Source: Eubacteriales Family XIII. Incertae Sedis bacterium (lineage in GTDB: Bacteria; Bacillota; Clostridia; Peptostreptococcales; Anaerovoracaceae). Taken from it: DNA of 51,675 nt. Every line of letters starts with the position of its first letter. The stretch's first letter is position 1. The DNA lies in the NCBI GenBank assembly GCA_031261395.1, contig JAISJT010000051.1, positions 1-51,675 of the forward strand, written 5' to 3'. Of the stretch, positions 28,168 through 35,951 are shown in pieces. Both the position numbers and the translations under genes were made by a program. The notes under the pieces are model-generated. The model did not search any database and was not told the DNA's origin. It saw nothing but the letters and a program-made list of their open reading frames with translations.

Positions 28168-28187
28168 AGTATAACATAGTGTAGAAT
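28168..28187. promoter_or_regulatory. Overlapping divergent -10 elements (minus TGTTATACT extended -10; plus TAGAAT)
   Basis: Minus TATACT 28168-28173, 8 nt before ATG 28159; plus TAGAAT 28182-28187, 7 nt before ATG 28195. Confidence 0.55.
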
Positions 28188-28194
28188 AGTAGAC

Positions 28195-29493
28195 ATGAAA
28201 ATGTTCCTGCTCCGGTGCGCGGTGCTCGCGCTGAATATCGCCTCAGCCTTCATCCGTGCTTTTTCCCGCAGAATAACAGGCAAGGTGACCCTCCTCTGTA
28301 GCCAGGACGACCTGCCTTCTCTTGACATCCGCCTACTCGCCGCCGCCATATCGAATGGCGAACCCGTGACAGGAAGCCCCAAAGTAGTCGTGCTCGCAGG
28401 TCGCATGCGAAGATCCCCCGCGGGTGCACTGAAATTCGCGGGCCATCTGCTGCGCGAACTTTACCACATAGCCACTTCCGAGGTGGTCGTGCTGGAGGGA
28501 TATACCGTATCAATCGGCGCTGTGAAACCGGGCCCCGGCGTCACTGTCATTCAAATGTGGCATGCACCCGATGCGATCAAAAAATTCAGCCGTCAGATCT
28601 TGGACACCCCCGCCGGTCAGAGTTCACGAACCGCTGACATCCTCGGCATGCACCGCCATTACGATTATCTGCTCTGTCCGTCTCCCGCCGCAGCGCCGGC
28701 CTTCCGTGAAGCGTTCGGTGTGACTGACGACAAACTCGTCTACCTCGGCATGCCGCGCATCGACTATCTATCCGCCCCATCTGTCACCCTGGCCGCCGAG
28801 CCGCAATCCACAAGGGACAAAATACGCAAAGAATATCAGCTCCTGCAAGAGCGCCCGGCGATCGTCTATGCGCCCACCTTCCGCGACGGCAGGCCCGTCG
28901 ATCTCGAAGGTCTCCTCAGGAATTTTGATTTCGAACGCTTCACCCTCATAGTCAAACTGCACCCGCTCGACGAACAAAACATCGCCGCCCCTGTCATCCC
29001 CGGCGCCGCTACTGTCATCCCGGGCGCCGCTACTGTCATCCCGGGCGCCGACCCGGGATCCACGCCCCCCGGCGCCGACTCTGTCATCCCGGGCGCCGAC
29101 CCGGGATCCACGCCCCCCGGCGCCCCGATCTTCGACCACGAATTCACCACTGACGAATGGCTGACCCTAGCCGCCGCCGTCATCACCGACTATTCCGGTA
29201 TCGCCGTCGAGGCCGCCGCCGCCGGCGTCCCTCTCTATTTTTACGTCTACGATATCGACCGGTACATGGCGGAGCGCGGACTCAATTTCGATCCGCGCTG
29301 CGAAGCTATCGCTCCATACGTCTTTACAGACGCCGCCGCCCTGACTGCCGCGATAGATCCCGCCACTTACGATTTGACACTACTAAGAACCTTCCGCGAG
29401 CGCATGCTTTCATGTCCGGACACAGGAAACACCGAACGTCTCGCCGACTTCGTGCGAACATTTCTTACACAGCAGGAGACCAAAATCCGGTAG
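28195..29493 (+). CDS. CDP-glycerol glycerophosphotransferase family protein (TagB/TagF-like) with an in-frame palindromic-repeat insertion
   Basis: VIQMWHAPDAIKKFS...YDYLLCPSPAAAPAFREAFGV...PAIVYAPTFRDGRPVDL...FTLIVKLHPLDE...TTDEWLTLAAAVITDYSGIAVEAAAAGVPLYFYVYDIDRYMAERGLNFD. Confidence 0.9.
   Translation: MKMFLLRCAVLALNIASAFIRAFSRRITGKVTLLCSQDDLPSLDIRLLAAAISNGEPVTGSPKVVVLAGRMRRSPAGALKFAGHLLRELYHIATSEVVVLEGYTVSIGAVKPGPGVTVIQMWHAPDAIKKFSRQILDTPAGQSSRTADILGMHRHYDYLLCPSPAAAPAFREAFGVTDDKLVYLGMPRIDYLSAPSVTLAAEPQSTRDKIRKEYQLLQERPAIVYAPTFRDGRPVDLEGLLRNFDFERFTLIVKLHPLDEQNIAAPVIPGAATVIPGAATVIPGADPGSTPPGADSVIPGADPGSTPPGAPIFDHEFTTDEWLTLAAAVITDYSGIAVEAAAAGVPLYFYVYDIDRYMAERGLNFDPRCEAIAPYVFTDAAALTAAIDPATYDLTLLRTFRERMLSCPDTGNTERLADFVRTFLTQQETKIR
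28990..29126. repeat. REP-like palindromic repeat array (CTGTCATCCCGGGCGCCG.. / ..GACCCGGGATCCACG) inside the TagF-like CDS
   Basis: Direct reading: CTGTCATCCC(C/G)GGCGCCGCTA in 21-nt steps, then two GTCATCCCGGGCGCCGACCCGGGATCCACGCCCCCCGGCGCC units; same element at 32061-32133. Confidence 0.9.
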
Positions 29494-29499
29494 CCAAAC

Positions 29500-29676
29500 C
29501 TATGCTTGCGTTTTAGACAGAGGTTTGTTTTTACGCTTTTTCGCTGCGTTTTCTTCCAAAGCGCGGTCAAGGTAGCCGTTTAAATATTCTCTATCCGGAT
29601 CGGAAAGCAATTTGATTTTTTCTTCGATGGACAGATGCGCAATGTCCGCCGTCTTATCTTTATCTTTCGGCGACAT
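29500..29676 (-). CDS. Small conserved-looking hypothetical protein (58 aa)
   Basis: MSPKDKDKTADIAHLSIEEKIKLLSDPDREYLNGYLDRALEENAAKKRKNKPLSKTQA; SD AAGGAGAG 6 nt before ATG; promoter-like TTGCCG-17-TATAAT on the minus strand (29708-29736). Confidence 0.65.
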   Translation of the reverse strand: MSPKDKDKTADIAHLSIEEKIKLLSDPDREYLNGYLDRALEENAAKKRKNKPLSKTQA

Positions 29677-29742
29677 GGATACTCTCCTTTCATATTAACC
29701 AAGTGAAATTATACATAACTACGTCAATTTCGGCAAGCAATT

Positions 29743-29802
29743 TGTACATTTTTCTTTGTTTTTGTACATATTTCTTTGGTTTTTTTTGTACATTTTTGTA
29801 CA
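29743..29802. promoter_or_regulatory. Cluster of four TGTACA palindromic boxes (putative operator) between divergent genes
   Basis: TGTACA at 29743-29748, 29763-29768, 29787-29792 and 29797-29802, in T-rich sequence. Confidence 0.6.
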
Positions 29803-29828
29803 TTTTTTTCAAAGCTGTCGGTTTATCG

Positions 29829-29857
29829 TTGACCGAGTTAATATTGCACGTTATAAT
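29829..29857 (+). promoter_or_regulatory. Promoter TTGACC-17-TATAAT for the XRE regulator
   Basis: TTGACC 29829-29834, TATAAT 29852-29857, GTG start 9 nt downstream at 29867. Confidence 0.65.
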
Positions 29858-29866
29858 TTAACCGAG

Positions 29867-30232
29867 GTGAATGCATTGTTAAACGAACGACTTGAAAAAT
29901 TGATTCGATATCTTGGTATCAAGAAGATGTATTTCGCCGAGAAAATTGGCTTTACACCTTCCTACGTTTCCATGATACTCAGCGGCAAAAAGAGAAATCC
30001 GAGCGCGCGCTTCTTCGACTCCATTACGAGGGCCTTCCACGTGAATATAGAATGGCTTCGAACCGGATCCGGCGAAATGTTTTCCGGCACGGATCTGAAT
30101 TTATCGGATGAGGATGCTGCACTGATCGAAAAATACCGCGCCTTGCCTCCGGCAGACCGCAAAACGGTCGAAACCATCGTCGATGCGATGCTGCAAAGAA
30201 GCACCAGCGAAAATAAGAGCGGGGGCGGTTGA
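29867..30232 (+). CDS. XRE-family HTH transcriptional regulator
   Basis: LLNERLEKLIRYLGIKKMYFAEKIGFTPSYVSMILSGKKRNPSARFFDSITRAFHVNIEWLRTGSGEMF; GTG 29867 or TTG 29876 start, not the track's upstream poly-F extension. Confidence 0.88.
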   Translation: MNALLNERLEKLIRYLGIKKMYFAEKIGFTPSYVSMILSGKKRNPSARFFDSITRAFHVNIEWLRTGSGEMFSGTDLNLSDEDAALIEKYRALPPADRKTVETIVDAMLQRSTSENKSGGG

Positions 30233-30900
30233 TGAACGACGTACGAATACTAAAAATCAAAAAGAGCGTTTATGAAAACAATGATCTCGAAGCGGAAAAA
30301 CTCCGCGGCGAACTGCGCGCAGAGGGGACCTTCCTGATCAACCTCATGTCATCGCCGGGATCCGGCAAGACCTCGTCCGTTCTGCGTATCATCGAGCAGC
30401 TGCGCGGCGAGATGGCGATCGGAGTCATGGAGGCAGACATCGATTCGGCAGTAGACGCAAAGACAGTGGCGGCAGCAGGCATCCCGGTGGTTCAGATCCA
30501 CACGGGAGGCATGTGCCACCTCGACGCCGGCATGACGAGACAAGGTCTCGAGACGCCGGAGATGCAGGGACTCGATCTCGTGATCCTCGAAAACGTGGGC
30601 AATCTGGTCTGCCCTGCGGAGTTCGACACGGGCGCCTGCAAAAACGTGATGATCCTCAGCGTTCCCGAGGGCGACGACAAGCCCCTGAAATATCCGCTGA
30701 TGTTTTCGGTGGCCGACCTGCTGCTCATCAACAAGATCGATACGCTGGGTTTGGGTATTTTTGATTTCGACATAGCGGCCGTCCGCGAACGGGCAGCCGC
30801 CATCAATCCCTCTATCTGCGTGATCGAAGTCTCAGCCAAAACCGGCGAAGGGTTTGACCTCGTATCCGACTGGATCCGAAAAGCTATTTCTCGGTTTTAG
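30232..30900 (+). CDS. hypB: Hydrogenase/urease nickel incorporation GTPase HypB
   Basis: LINLMSSPGSGKTSSVLRIIEQL...GVMEADIDSAVDAKTVAAAGIPVVQIHTGGMCHLDAGM...VILENVGNLVCPAEFDTGACKNVMILSVPEGDDKPLKYPLMF...LLINKIDTL. Confidence 0.93.
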   Translation: MNDVRILKIKKSVYENNDLEAEKLRGELRAEGTFLINLMSSPGSGKTSSVLRIIEQLRGEMAIGVMEADIDSAVDAKTVAAAGIPVVQIHTGGMCHLDAGMTRQGLETPEMQGLDLVILENVGNLVCPAEFDTGACKNVMILSVPEGDDKPLKYPLMFSVADLLLINKIDTLGLGIFDFDIAAVRERAAAINPSICVIEVSAKTGEGFDLVSDWIRKAISRF

Positions 30901-32041
30901 GCGGCTCCGGGTGCTTCCGCTGCCATTTCTGTGCCGCCTTTTCCTGTTTCCGCCGCTGTCTCGCCTGTACCTTCTCCGCATGCTTGTCGTTGTATTTTCT
31001 GCGTATCCAGCGAATCAGTTTGACGATCAGCCAGATGATGATCAGGATGACGACGATCAGCACGATGACCGGCGCCGCTCCGGCAAAGAACACGACCACG
31101 CCCCTAAGGAAGTCGCCGACCCCGCTCAGAGACATCTGGAACGCATTCTGCGCACGCTCCCCGAGCGGCTCTCCGTCCTTGCCGATCGTATCGGCCGTGA
31201 TCACCTCATACAGATTCACGTCGACCGTCGCGTAGTCCACCAATTGGTCCATTCCGCGCTTTGCCCCTTGATAACTATCCAGATCATAAAGAACATTCGT
31301 CAATTCCCGTTCAAATTCAATAATAACATCGGGATCTTCAGCCTTCTCTATGTACTCGATCAGCCTCGCCTTGCGCATCTCCAGCAATTCGATGCGCGAT
31401 TCCGTGTCAAAATACTGCGAGGTCAGGTCCTGCGAAGATTTGCTTTTGTTGACGACATCTCCTACGCCTTCGATCCCGGCCAGAAAGGTATCGTAGCCGC
31501 CGACCGGAATGCGCAGCGTCAGCCACGAACTGCGCCCCTGGCTGCCGGCATAATATGAATGCGCATCCGTACTTTCATTTGCGATATAACCGTTTGTATT
31601 TTTCACCAGCGCCGCGATGCGCCCATAGTCCTCGTCAAACCGTTTCGTTTCAATCGAATAAATTGCAGAGAACGTGATCTTTCGCCCGCTTTGCGAAGCA
31701 TTGCCAACAGTCCCCTCCGCTTCCCCGGCGCCGCCGCCATCCTCCGCCGCCGCCTCGTAATCATAATCGCCTCCGCCCGAGCCATCCGCCGCAGCCATAG
31801 GCGCTTCGGCGGCAACGTCAAAAGATGGGGCCGGAGCATTCTCCGACGGGTAAAGCTCATCCGAATAGGTCGGCGGAACAAACTGCGCTTCGGACGGAGC
31901 GCCCGCATTCGCCGCACTATCCTGTGCCGCGCCGGAGTAGCTATTGCCGCTGCTGCTGCAAGCCGCAAGAGAGACCGCCATCAAAGCAATCAGCAAAAAT
32001 ACGGCAATCTTCATCATTCCCAATCTATCTATCGTTCTCAT
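30884..32041 (-). CDS. DUF4349-type membrane lipoprotein
   Basis: Lipobox-like LMAVSLAACSSSG; KITFSAIYSIETKRFDEDYGRIAALVKNTNGYIANEST...SSWLTLRIPVGGYDTFLAGIEGVGDVVNKSKSSQDLTSQYFDTESRIELLEMRKARLIEYIEKAEDPDVIIEFERELTNV; C-terminal TM. Confidence 0.85.
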   Translation of the reverse strand: MRTIDRLGMMKIAVFLLIALMAVSLAACSSSGNSYSGAAQDSAANAGAPSEAQFVPPTYSDELYPSENAPAPSFDVAAEAPMAAADGSGGGDYDYEAAAEDGGGAGEAEGTVGNASQSGRKITFSAIYSIETKRFDEDYGRIAALVKNTNGYIANESTDAHSYYAGSQGRSSWLTLRIPVGGYDTFLAGIEGVGDVVNKSKSSQDLTSQYFDTESRIELLEMRKARLIEYIEKAEDPDVIIEFERELTNVLYDLDSYQGAKRGMDQLVDYATVDVNLYEVITADTIGKDGEPLGERAQNAFQMSLSGVGDFLRGVVVFFAGAAPVIVLIVVILIIIWLIVKLIRWIRRKYNDKHAEKVQARQRRKQEKAAQKWQRKHPEPPKTEK

Positions 32042-32060
32042 GTTTTCTCCTTCTGTTACC

Positions 32061-32133
32061 TGTCATCCCGGGCGCCGCCTCTGTCATCCCGGGCGCCGCC
32101 TCTGTCATCCCGGGCGCCGACCCGGGATCCACG
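32061..32133. repeat. REP-like palindromic repeat array, intergenic
   Basis: (CTGTCATCCCGGGCGCCGCCT)x2 then CTGTCATCCCGGGCGCCGACCCGGGATCCACG; same family as 28990-29126. Confidence 0.88.
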
Positions 32134-32220
32134 AATACATAATAGAGGACAGCGCTCCGCAAAAAAGGTGCATCCATCAAAAAAGTAACTACACCATCAC
32201 TACCATCACTATACAGCATA

Positions 32221-33393
32221 TCATCCACAGCCGCCGAGCAATTTCGTCCGAATATGCTGCATCCGGTTCAGCGCCTCGATCAAAGTCTCATCCTTCTTCG
32301 CAAAGTGCAGCCGGATGATGTGGTTGATCTTTTCCTTAAAAAAGCTCGACCCCGGCACCGCCCCCACGCCGACCTTCTCAGCCAGCTCCTCGCAAAAGCG
32401 CACATCGTCCGTCGGCCCAAATTCCGACATATCGAGCAAGATATAATAAGCGCCCTGCGGCTCCGTATAAGGGATGCCGATGTCCGCAAGCCCCTTCAAA
32501 AACAAATCTCTCTTGCGCGTATATTCCGCAAGCAGTCCCGCATAATAATCTTCTCCGAATTTCAGCCCCGTCACAGCCGCCTCCTGCAGGGGCGCCGCCG
32601 CGCCGACAGTGAGAAAATCATGCACATTGCGCGCGATTTTCGTGATGCGTTCCGGTGCGATAATGTAGCCGATACGCCAGCCCGTGATAGAGTACGTTTT
32701 CGAAAGTGAACTGCACGATATTGTACGCTCAAACATGCCGGGCAGAGAGGCAATGTACGTGTGTGCGTACGGGGCATATACAATGTGCTCGTAGACCTCG
32801 TCTGTTATTACATAGGTATCGTACTTTTTCGCGAAGTCTGCGATCAGCGTCAATTCTTCTCGCGTGAAAACCTTGCCGCTCGGGTTCGACGGATTGCACA
32901 GAATCAGCGCCTTCGGATCCTGCCGGAAAGCCTCTTCGAGCTGATCCGCATCAAAGGCAAAGTCCGGCGGCCTCAGGTGTACATAGATCGGCTCGGCGCC
33001 GGAAAGCACCGTGTCCGCCGTGTAGTTTTCGTAGAACGGCGAGAAGACCACGACCTTGTCGCCGGGGTTGACGACCGTCATCATGGCCGCCATCATCGCC
33101 TCCGTGCTGCCGCAGGTCACGACGATTTCTTTTTCCGGATCAATGGGGATCCCCATGTATTTTGACTGCTTCTCCGCCAGGGCCTCACGGAAATTCTGAG
33201 CGCCCCAGGTGAGAGAATACTGATGCGGGCCCACCGGCGCGATTTGCGCCAAGCGGTTCAATATTTCCGCAGGGGGCTCAAAATCCGGGAAACCCTGACT
33301 GAGATTGACGGCGCCGTATTTCATTGACACTCTGGTCATTCGCCGTATAACGGAGTCCGTAAACCCCGATCCCCTTACCGACAAATCCTTCAA
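32221..33393 (-). CDS. Class I/II PLP-dependent aminotransferase
   Basis: VNLSQGFPDFEPPAEI...LILCNPSNPSGKVFTREEL...TISCSSLSKTYSITGWRIGYIIAPERI. Confidence 0.93.
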   Translation of the reverse strand: MKDLSVRGSGFTDSVIRRMTRVSMKYGAVNLSQGFPDFEPPAEILNRLAQIAPVGPHQYSLTWGAQNFREALAEKQSKYMGIPIDPEKEIVVTCGSTEAMMAAMMTVVNPGDKVVVFSPFYENYTADTVLSGAEPIYVHLRPPDFAFDADQLEEAFRQDPKALILCNPSNPSGKVFTREELTLIADFAKKYDTYVITDEVYEHIVYAPYAHTYIASLPGMFERTISCSSLSKTYSITGWRIGYIIAPERITKIARNVHDFLTVGAAAPLQEAAVTGLKFGEDYYAGLLAEYTRKRDLFLKGLADIGIPYTEPQGAYYILLDMSEFGPTDDVRFCEELAEKVGVGAVPGSSFFKEKINHIIRLHFAKKDETLIEALNRMQHIRTKLLGGCG

Positions 33394-33418
33394 GACATTT
33401 TTCTCATCTCGTCATTGG

Positions 33419-35566
33419 TCATAAATATTTCCCGAGGATGCCCATCACCTGATCGAAATCGAGCGGCTTTCCGATATGCGCATTCATGCCCGAGGCGAGC
33501 GCCTGGTCAATGTCCTCCTGGAAGACGTTTGCGGTCATTGCCACGATGGGGATGGCCGCCGCCTTTGGGATGTTCAGGGCGCGGATCTCCTGCGTCGCGG
33601 CATAGCCGTCGAGGATGGGCATCTGTACATCCATCAGGATCAGATCGAAGGCCGCCGGATCTTTTTCGAAAAGGTCCACGGCTATGCGCCCGTTCTCGGC
33701 TTCCGTGATAGCGACTCCTGTCACTTCGAGATAGGCGCTCACGATCTCGCGGTTGATTTCCATATCCTCCGCAAGCAGGATGCGCTTGCCCGCAAAAATA
33801 TTGTCTACGCTTTCCGGCGTGATCGTCTCGGACGAAACCGCCAAACCCGACGTATCCGCGATCTGCGCAGACACCGTGAATGTGAAAGTCGAGCCCTTGC
33901 CCGGCTCGGAGGTGACCCAAATGCGGCCATCCATCATCTCTACGATATTCTTGGAAATGGCAAGACCCAAACCTGTCCCGCCGTACTGTCTGGACACATT
34001 GCTGTCCGCCTGCTCGAAGGCCTGGAACAAACGCGCCTGCTGTTCCTCTGTCATGCCCACTCCGGAATCTGAAACGGCAAATTCGATTTCGCAAACGCCG
34101 TCCGTTTTGGACAGAAGACGCGCAGACAAGAGGATATTGCCTTCATCCGGCGTGAACTTCACGGCGTTCGAAAGCAGATTGGCCAGCACCTGTACGAGGC
34201 GCTGTTCGTCTGAGTGCAGGCCGTCCGGGATCTTCGCATCGATGTCCGTCCCGAAATTCAGTTGCTTTTCAACCATCTTGAACGACATGATGGTAGAGAC
34301 TTTTTCGATCAATTCCGCAAAGGCAAAGTCGTAATGATTTAGTTCGAGTTTGTTCGCTTCTATCTTCGACATATCGAGGATGTCGTTGATGACGCCGAGC
34401 AGGTGCCGGGACGCATCCTCGATCTTTTTCAGCCCGTCATCCTTGCGCTCCATGCTCTCCGATTTCTGTGCGATGGCGGTCAGACCAATCACCGCATTGA
34501 GAGGCGTCCTGATTTCGTGGCTCATATTCGACAGGAAGGTCCCCTTGGCGCGGCTCGCGTCCTCGGCCTTCGCTTTCAGCTCTGTCAGTTCCGCGTTTTG
34601 ATGATCCAGTTTCACATAGGGCGCCGCCTGCATTCGCGACAGGAAAATAGCCGCGACCGCCCCGATTAGCAAATACAGCAGACCCGACAAGAGGAATGAA
34701 TTGCGCATGCTCGGGATCGGGGTATCCGATACCGGGACGGACAGGAAGAGCACCCAGCGCTCCGTATTGTGCATGATGGGGATGTAGGCGCAAATGATAT
34801 CCGCGCCATCTTCCGTATAATGAGCCACCACGGCATCGCCTCCGTCGCCCGCGAGTGCGTTCACCACCAGCTTGGCCAGCGCACTATTGCCTTCATCGTT
34901 GTATTGTGCGTTCAGTCCGGCCTTGTCCGAAGCCGCGATCACATAGCCCTCGCCGTCGACGATGAAGATCTTGCCCGCATCGTAGATCCCATAATCAGAA
35001 CCGGAAATCAGCTGTGAGAAATATCCGCTGACGAGCGTCGCGACAAACACCATGCCGTCCGACAAAGGCGTATAACAGCGGATCACATAATCCCCGCTTG
35101 CCGTGACCACCGTGTCCGCCACATAGACGCCTTCTGCCGGCGTATTTTTCAAATCTTTTTCGATGCTCGCAAAATCGGGTTTTGCGTATGCCGCGTCTGC
35201 TTTCTCCGCAGAAAACAAGCGTCCGTCCGGCAGGGCAACAGCAAGGGATACAAAGTTCGGACCCTTGCCCACTTCGTCCGAAAGCGCCGCACTGACCCCG
35301 GCTTCTCCGCCATCTGTGTAGGCACGGTCCATCATGCCGCCGACATACATCGTATCGTCCATGATCTTGCCGATGGACGACGTCGTCATGTCCGAGGCAA
35401 GGTGTCCGACAAGCACAAGGTCCTGTGACACGGTCTTCGTGATCTCGTTGTTGCCGTTGTATATACCCACAATAGTGGCGACCACGGAATTGGCAGCGAT
35501 CACGATAATGATAATCAGCGCGGCCCGCAGTCTTACCGACTTTATCCTATCTGTTTCTTTGTGCAT
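33419..35566 (-). CDS. Hybrid sensor histidine kinase/response regulator (extracellular sensor, HisKA, HATPase, REC)
   Basis: FLSNMSHEIRTPLNAVIGLT H-box; VLANLLSNAVKFTPDEG; FEQADSNVSRQYGGTGLGLAISKNIVEMM; REC RILLAEDMEINREIV...FDLILMDVQMPILDGYAATQEIR. Confidence 0.96.
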   Translation of the reverse strand: MHKETDRIKSVRLRAALIIIIVIAANSVVATIVGIYNGNNEITKTVSQDLVLVGHLASDMTTSSIGKIMDDTMYVGGMMDRAYTDGGEAGVSAALSDEVGKGPNFVSLAVALPDGRLFSAEKADAAYAKPDFASIEKDLKNTPAEGVYVADTVVTASGDYVIRCYTPLSDGMVFVATLVSGYFSQLISGSDYGIYDAGKIFIVDGEGYVIAASDKAGLNAQYNDEGNSALAKLVVNALAGDGGDAVVAHYTEDGADIICAYIPIMHNTERWVLFLSVPVSDTPIPSMRNSFLLSGLLYLLIGAVAAIFLSRMQAAPYVKLDHQNAELTELKAKAEDASRAKGTFLSNMSHEIRTPLNAVIGLTAIAQKSESMERKDDGLKKIEDASRHLLGVINDILDMSKIEANKLELNHYDFAFAELIEKVSTIMSFKMVEKQLNFGTDIDAKIPDGLHSDEQRLVQVLANLLSNAVKFTPDEGNILLSARLLSKTDGVCEIEFAVSDSGVGMTEEQQARLFQAFEQADSNVSRQYGGTGLGLAISKNIVEMMDGRIWVTSEPGKGSTFTFTVSAQIADTSGLAVSSETITPESVDNIFAGKRILLAEDMEINREIVSAYLEVTGVAITEAENGRIAVDLFEKDPAAFDLILMDVQMPILDGYAATQEIRALNIPKAAAIPIVAMTANVFQEDIDQALASGMNAHIGKPLDFDQVMGILGKYL

Positions 35567-35668
35567 CCCTTTCGCGGATTCTCCCCTCCGAACTATGTAA
35601 GCAACAATTGCCTACATTGTACCCCATCACAAAAGCGAGTTCAAACAAAGAATATACGAGGCATCATT

Positions 35669-35836
35669 TCAGCCTGTCAACAAGATCTTTATTCCGATAA
35701 TAATAAGAATCACGCCCCCGGCGATCAGAGTCTTTTTTGCCGTGAATTTTTCCGTAGCCAGACCAATACAGACAGCGACAGCAAACGCATCCATAGCAAG
35801 CCCAAGAGCAATCAAAATTATTGTTATGTCGCTCAT
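35669..35836 (-). pseudogene. MntP-like manganese efflux protein with large internal deletion (55 aa; N- and C-terminal ends joined in frame) or a microprotein
   Basis: MSDITIILIALGLAMDAFAVAVCIGLATEKFTAKKTLIAGGVILIIIGIKILLTG: MntP N-terminal LALGLAMDAFAVA motif directly followed by MntP-like C-terminal GGxILIxIGIKIL. Confidence 0.65.
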
Positions 35837-35872
35837 TTTACTCCGTTGGGAAAGCGAGTTCAACAGGATTGA

Positions 35873-35915
35873 CCCTGCCGGAAACTCTTGGGGGGAAGAG
35901 TGTCTCCCGGCAGGG
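35873..35915. other. Strong GC-rich hairpin (9-bp outer stem, 6-bp inner stem)
   Basis: CCCTGCCGG-AA-ACTCTT-GGGGGG-AAGAGT-GTCTC-CCGGCAGGG; no T-tract on either side. Confidence 0.7.
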
Positions 35916-35951
35916 CCATCATAAAGATATTAGAATATACTTAAAAAAGTA

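Noticed and set aside
28990-29126. Possible CRISPR array
   Set aside because: Repeats are self-complementary REP-like units iterated in 21-nt steps without unique 30-40 nt spacers; no cas genes in the window.
29756-29866. N-terminal extension MFLYIFLWFFLYIFVHFFQSC of the XRE ORF in the track
   Set aside because: It is the T-rich TGTACA operator/promoter region read through in frame; a consensus promoter lies inside it, so the true start is GTG 29867 or TTG 29876.
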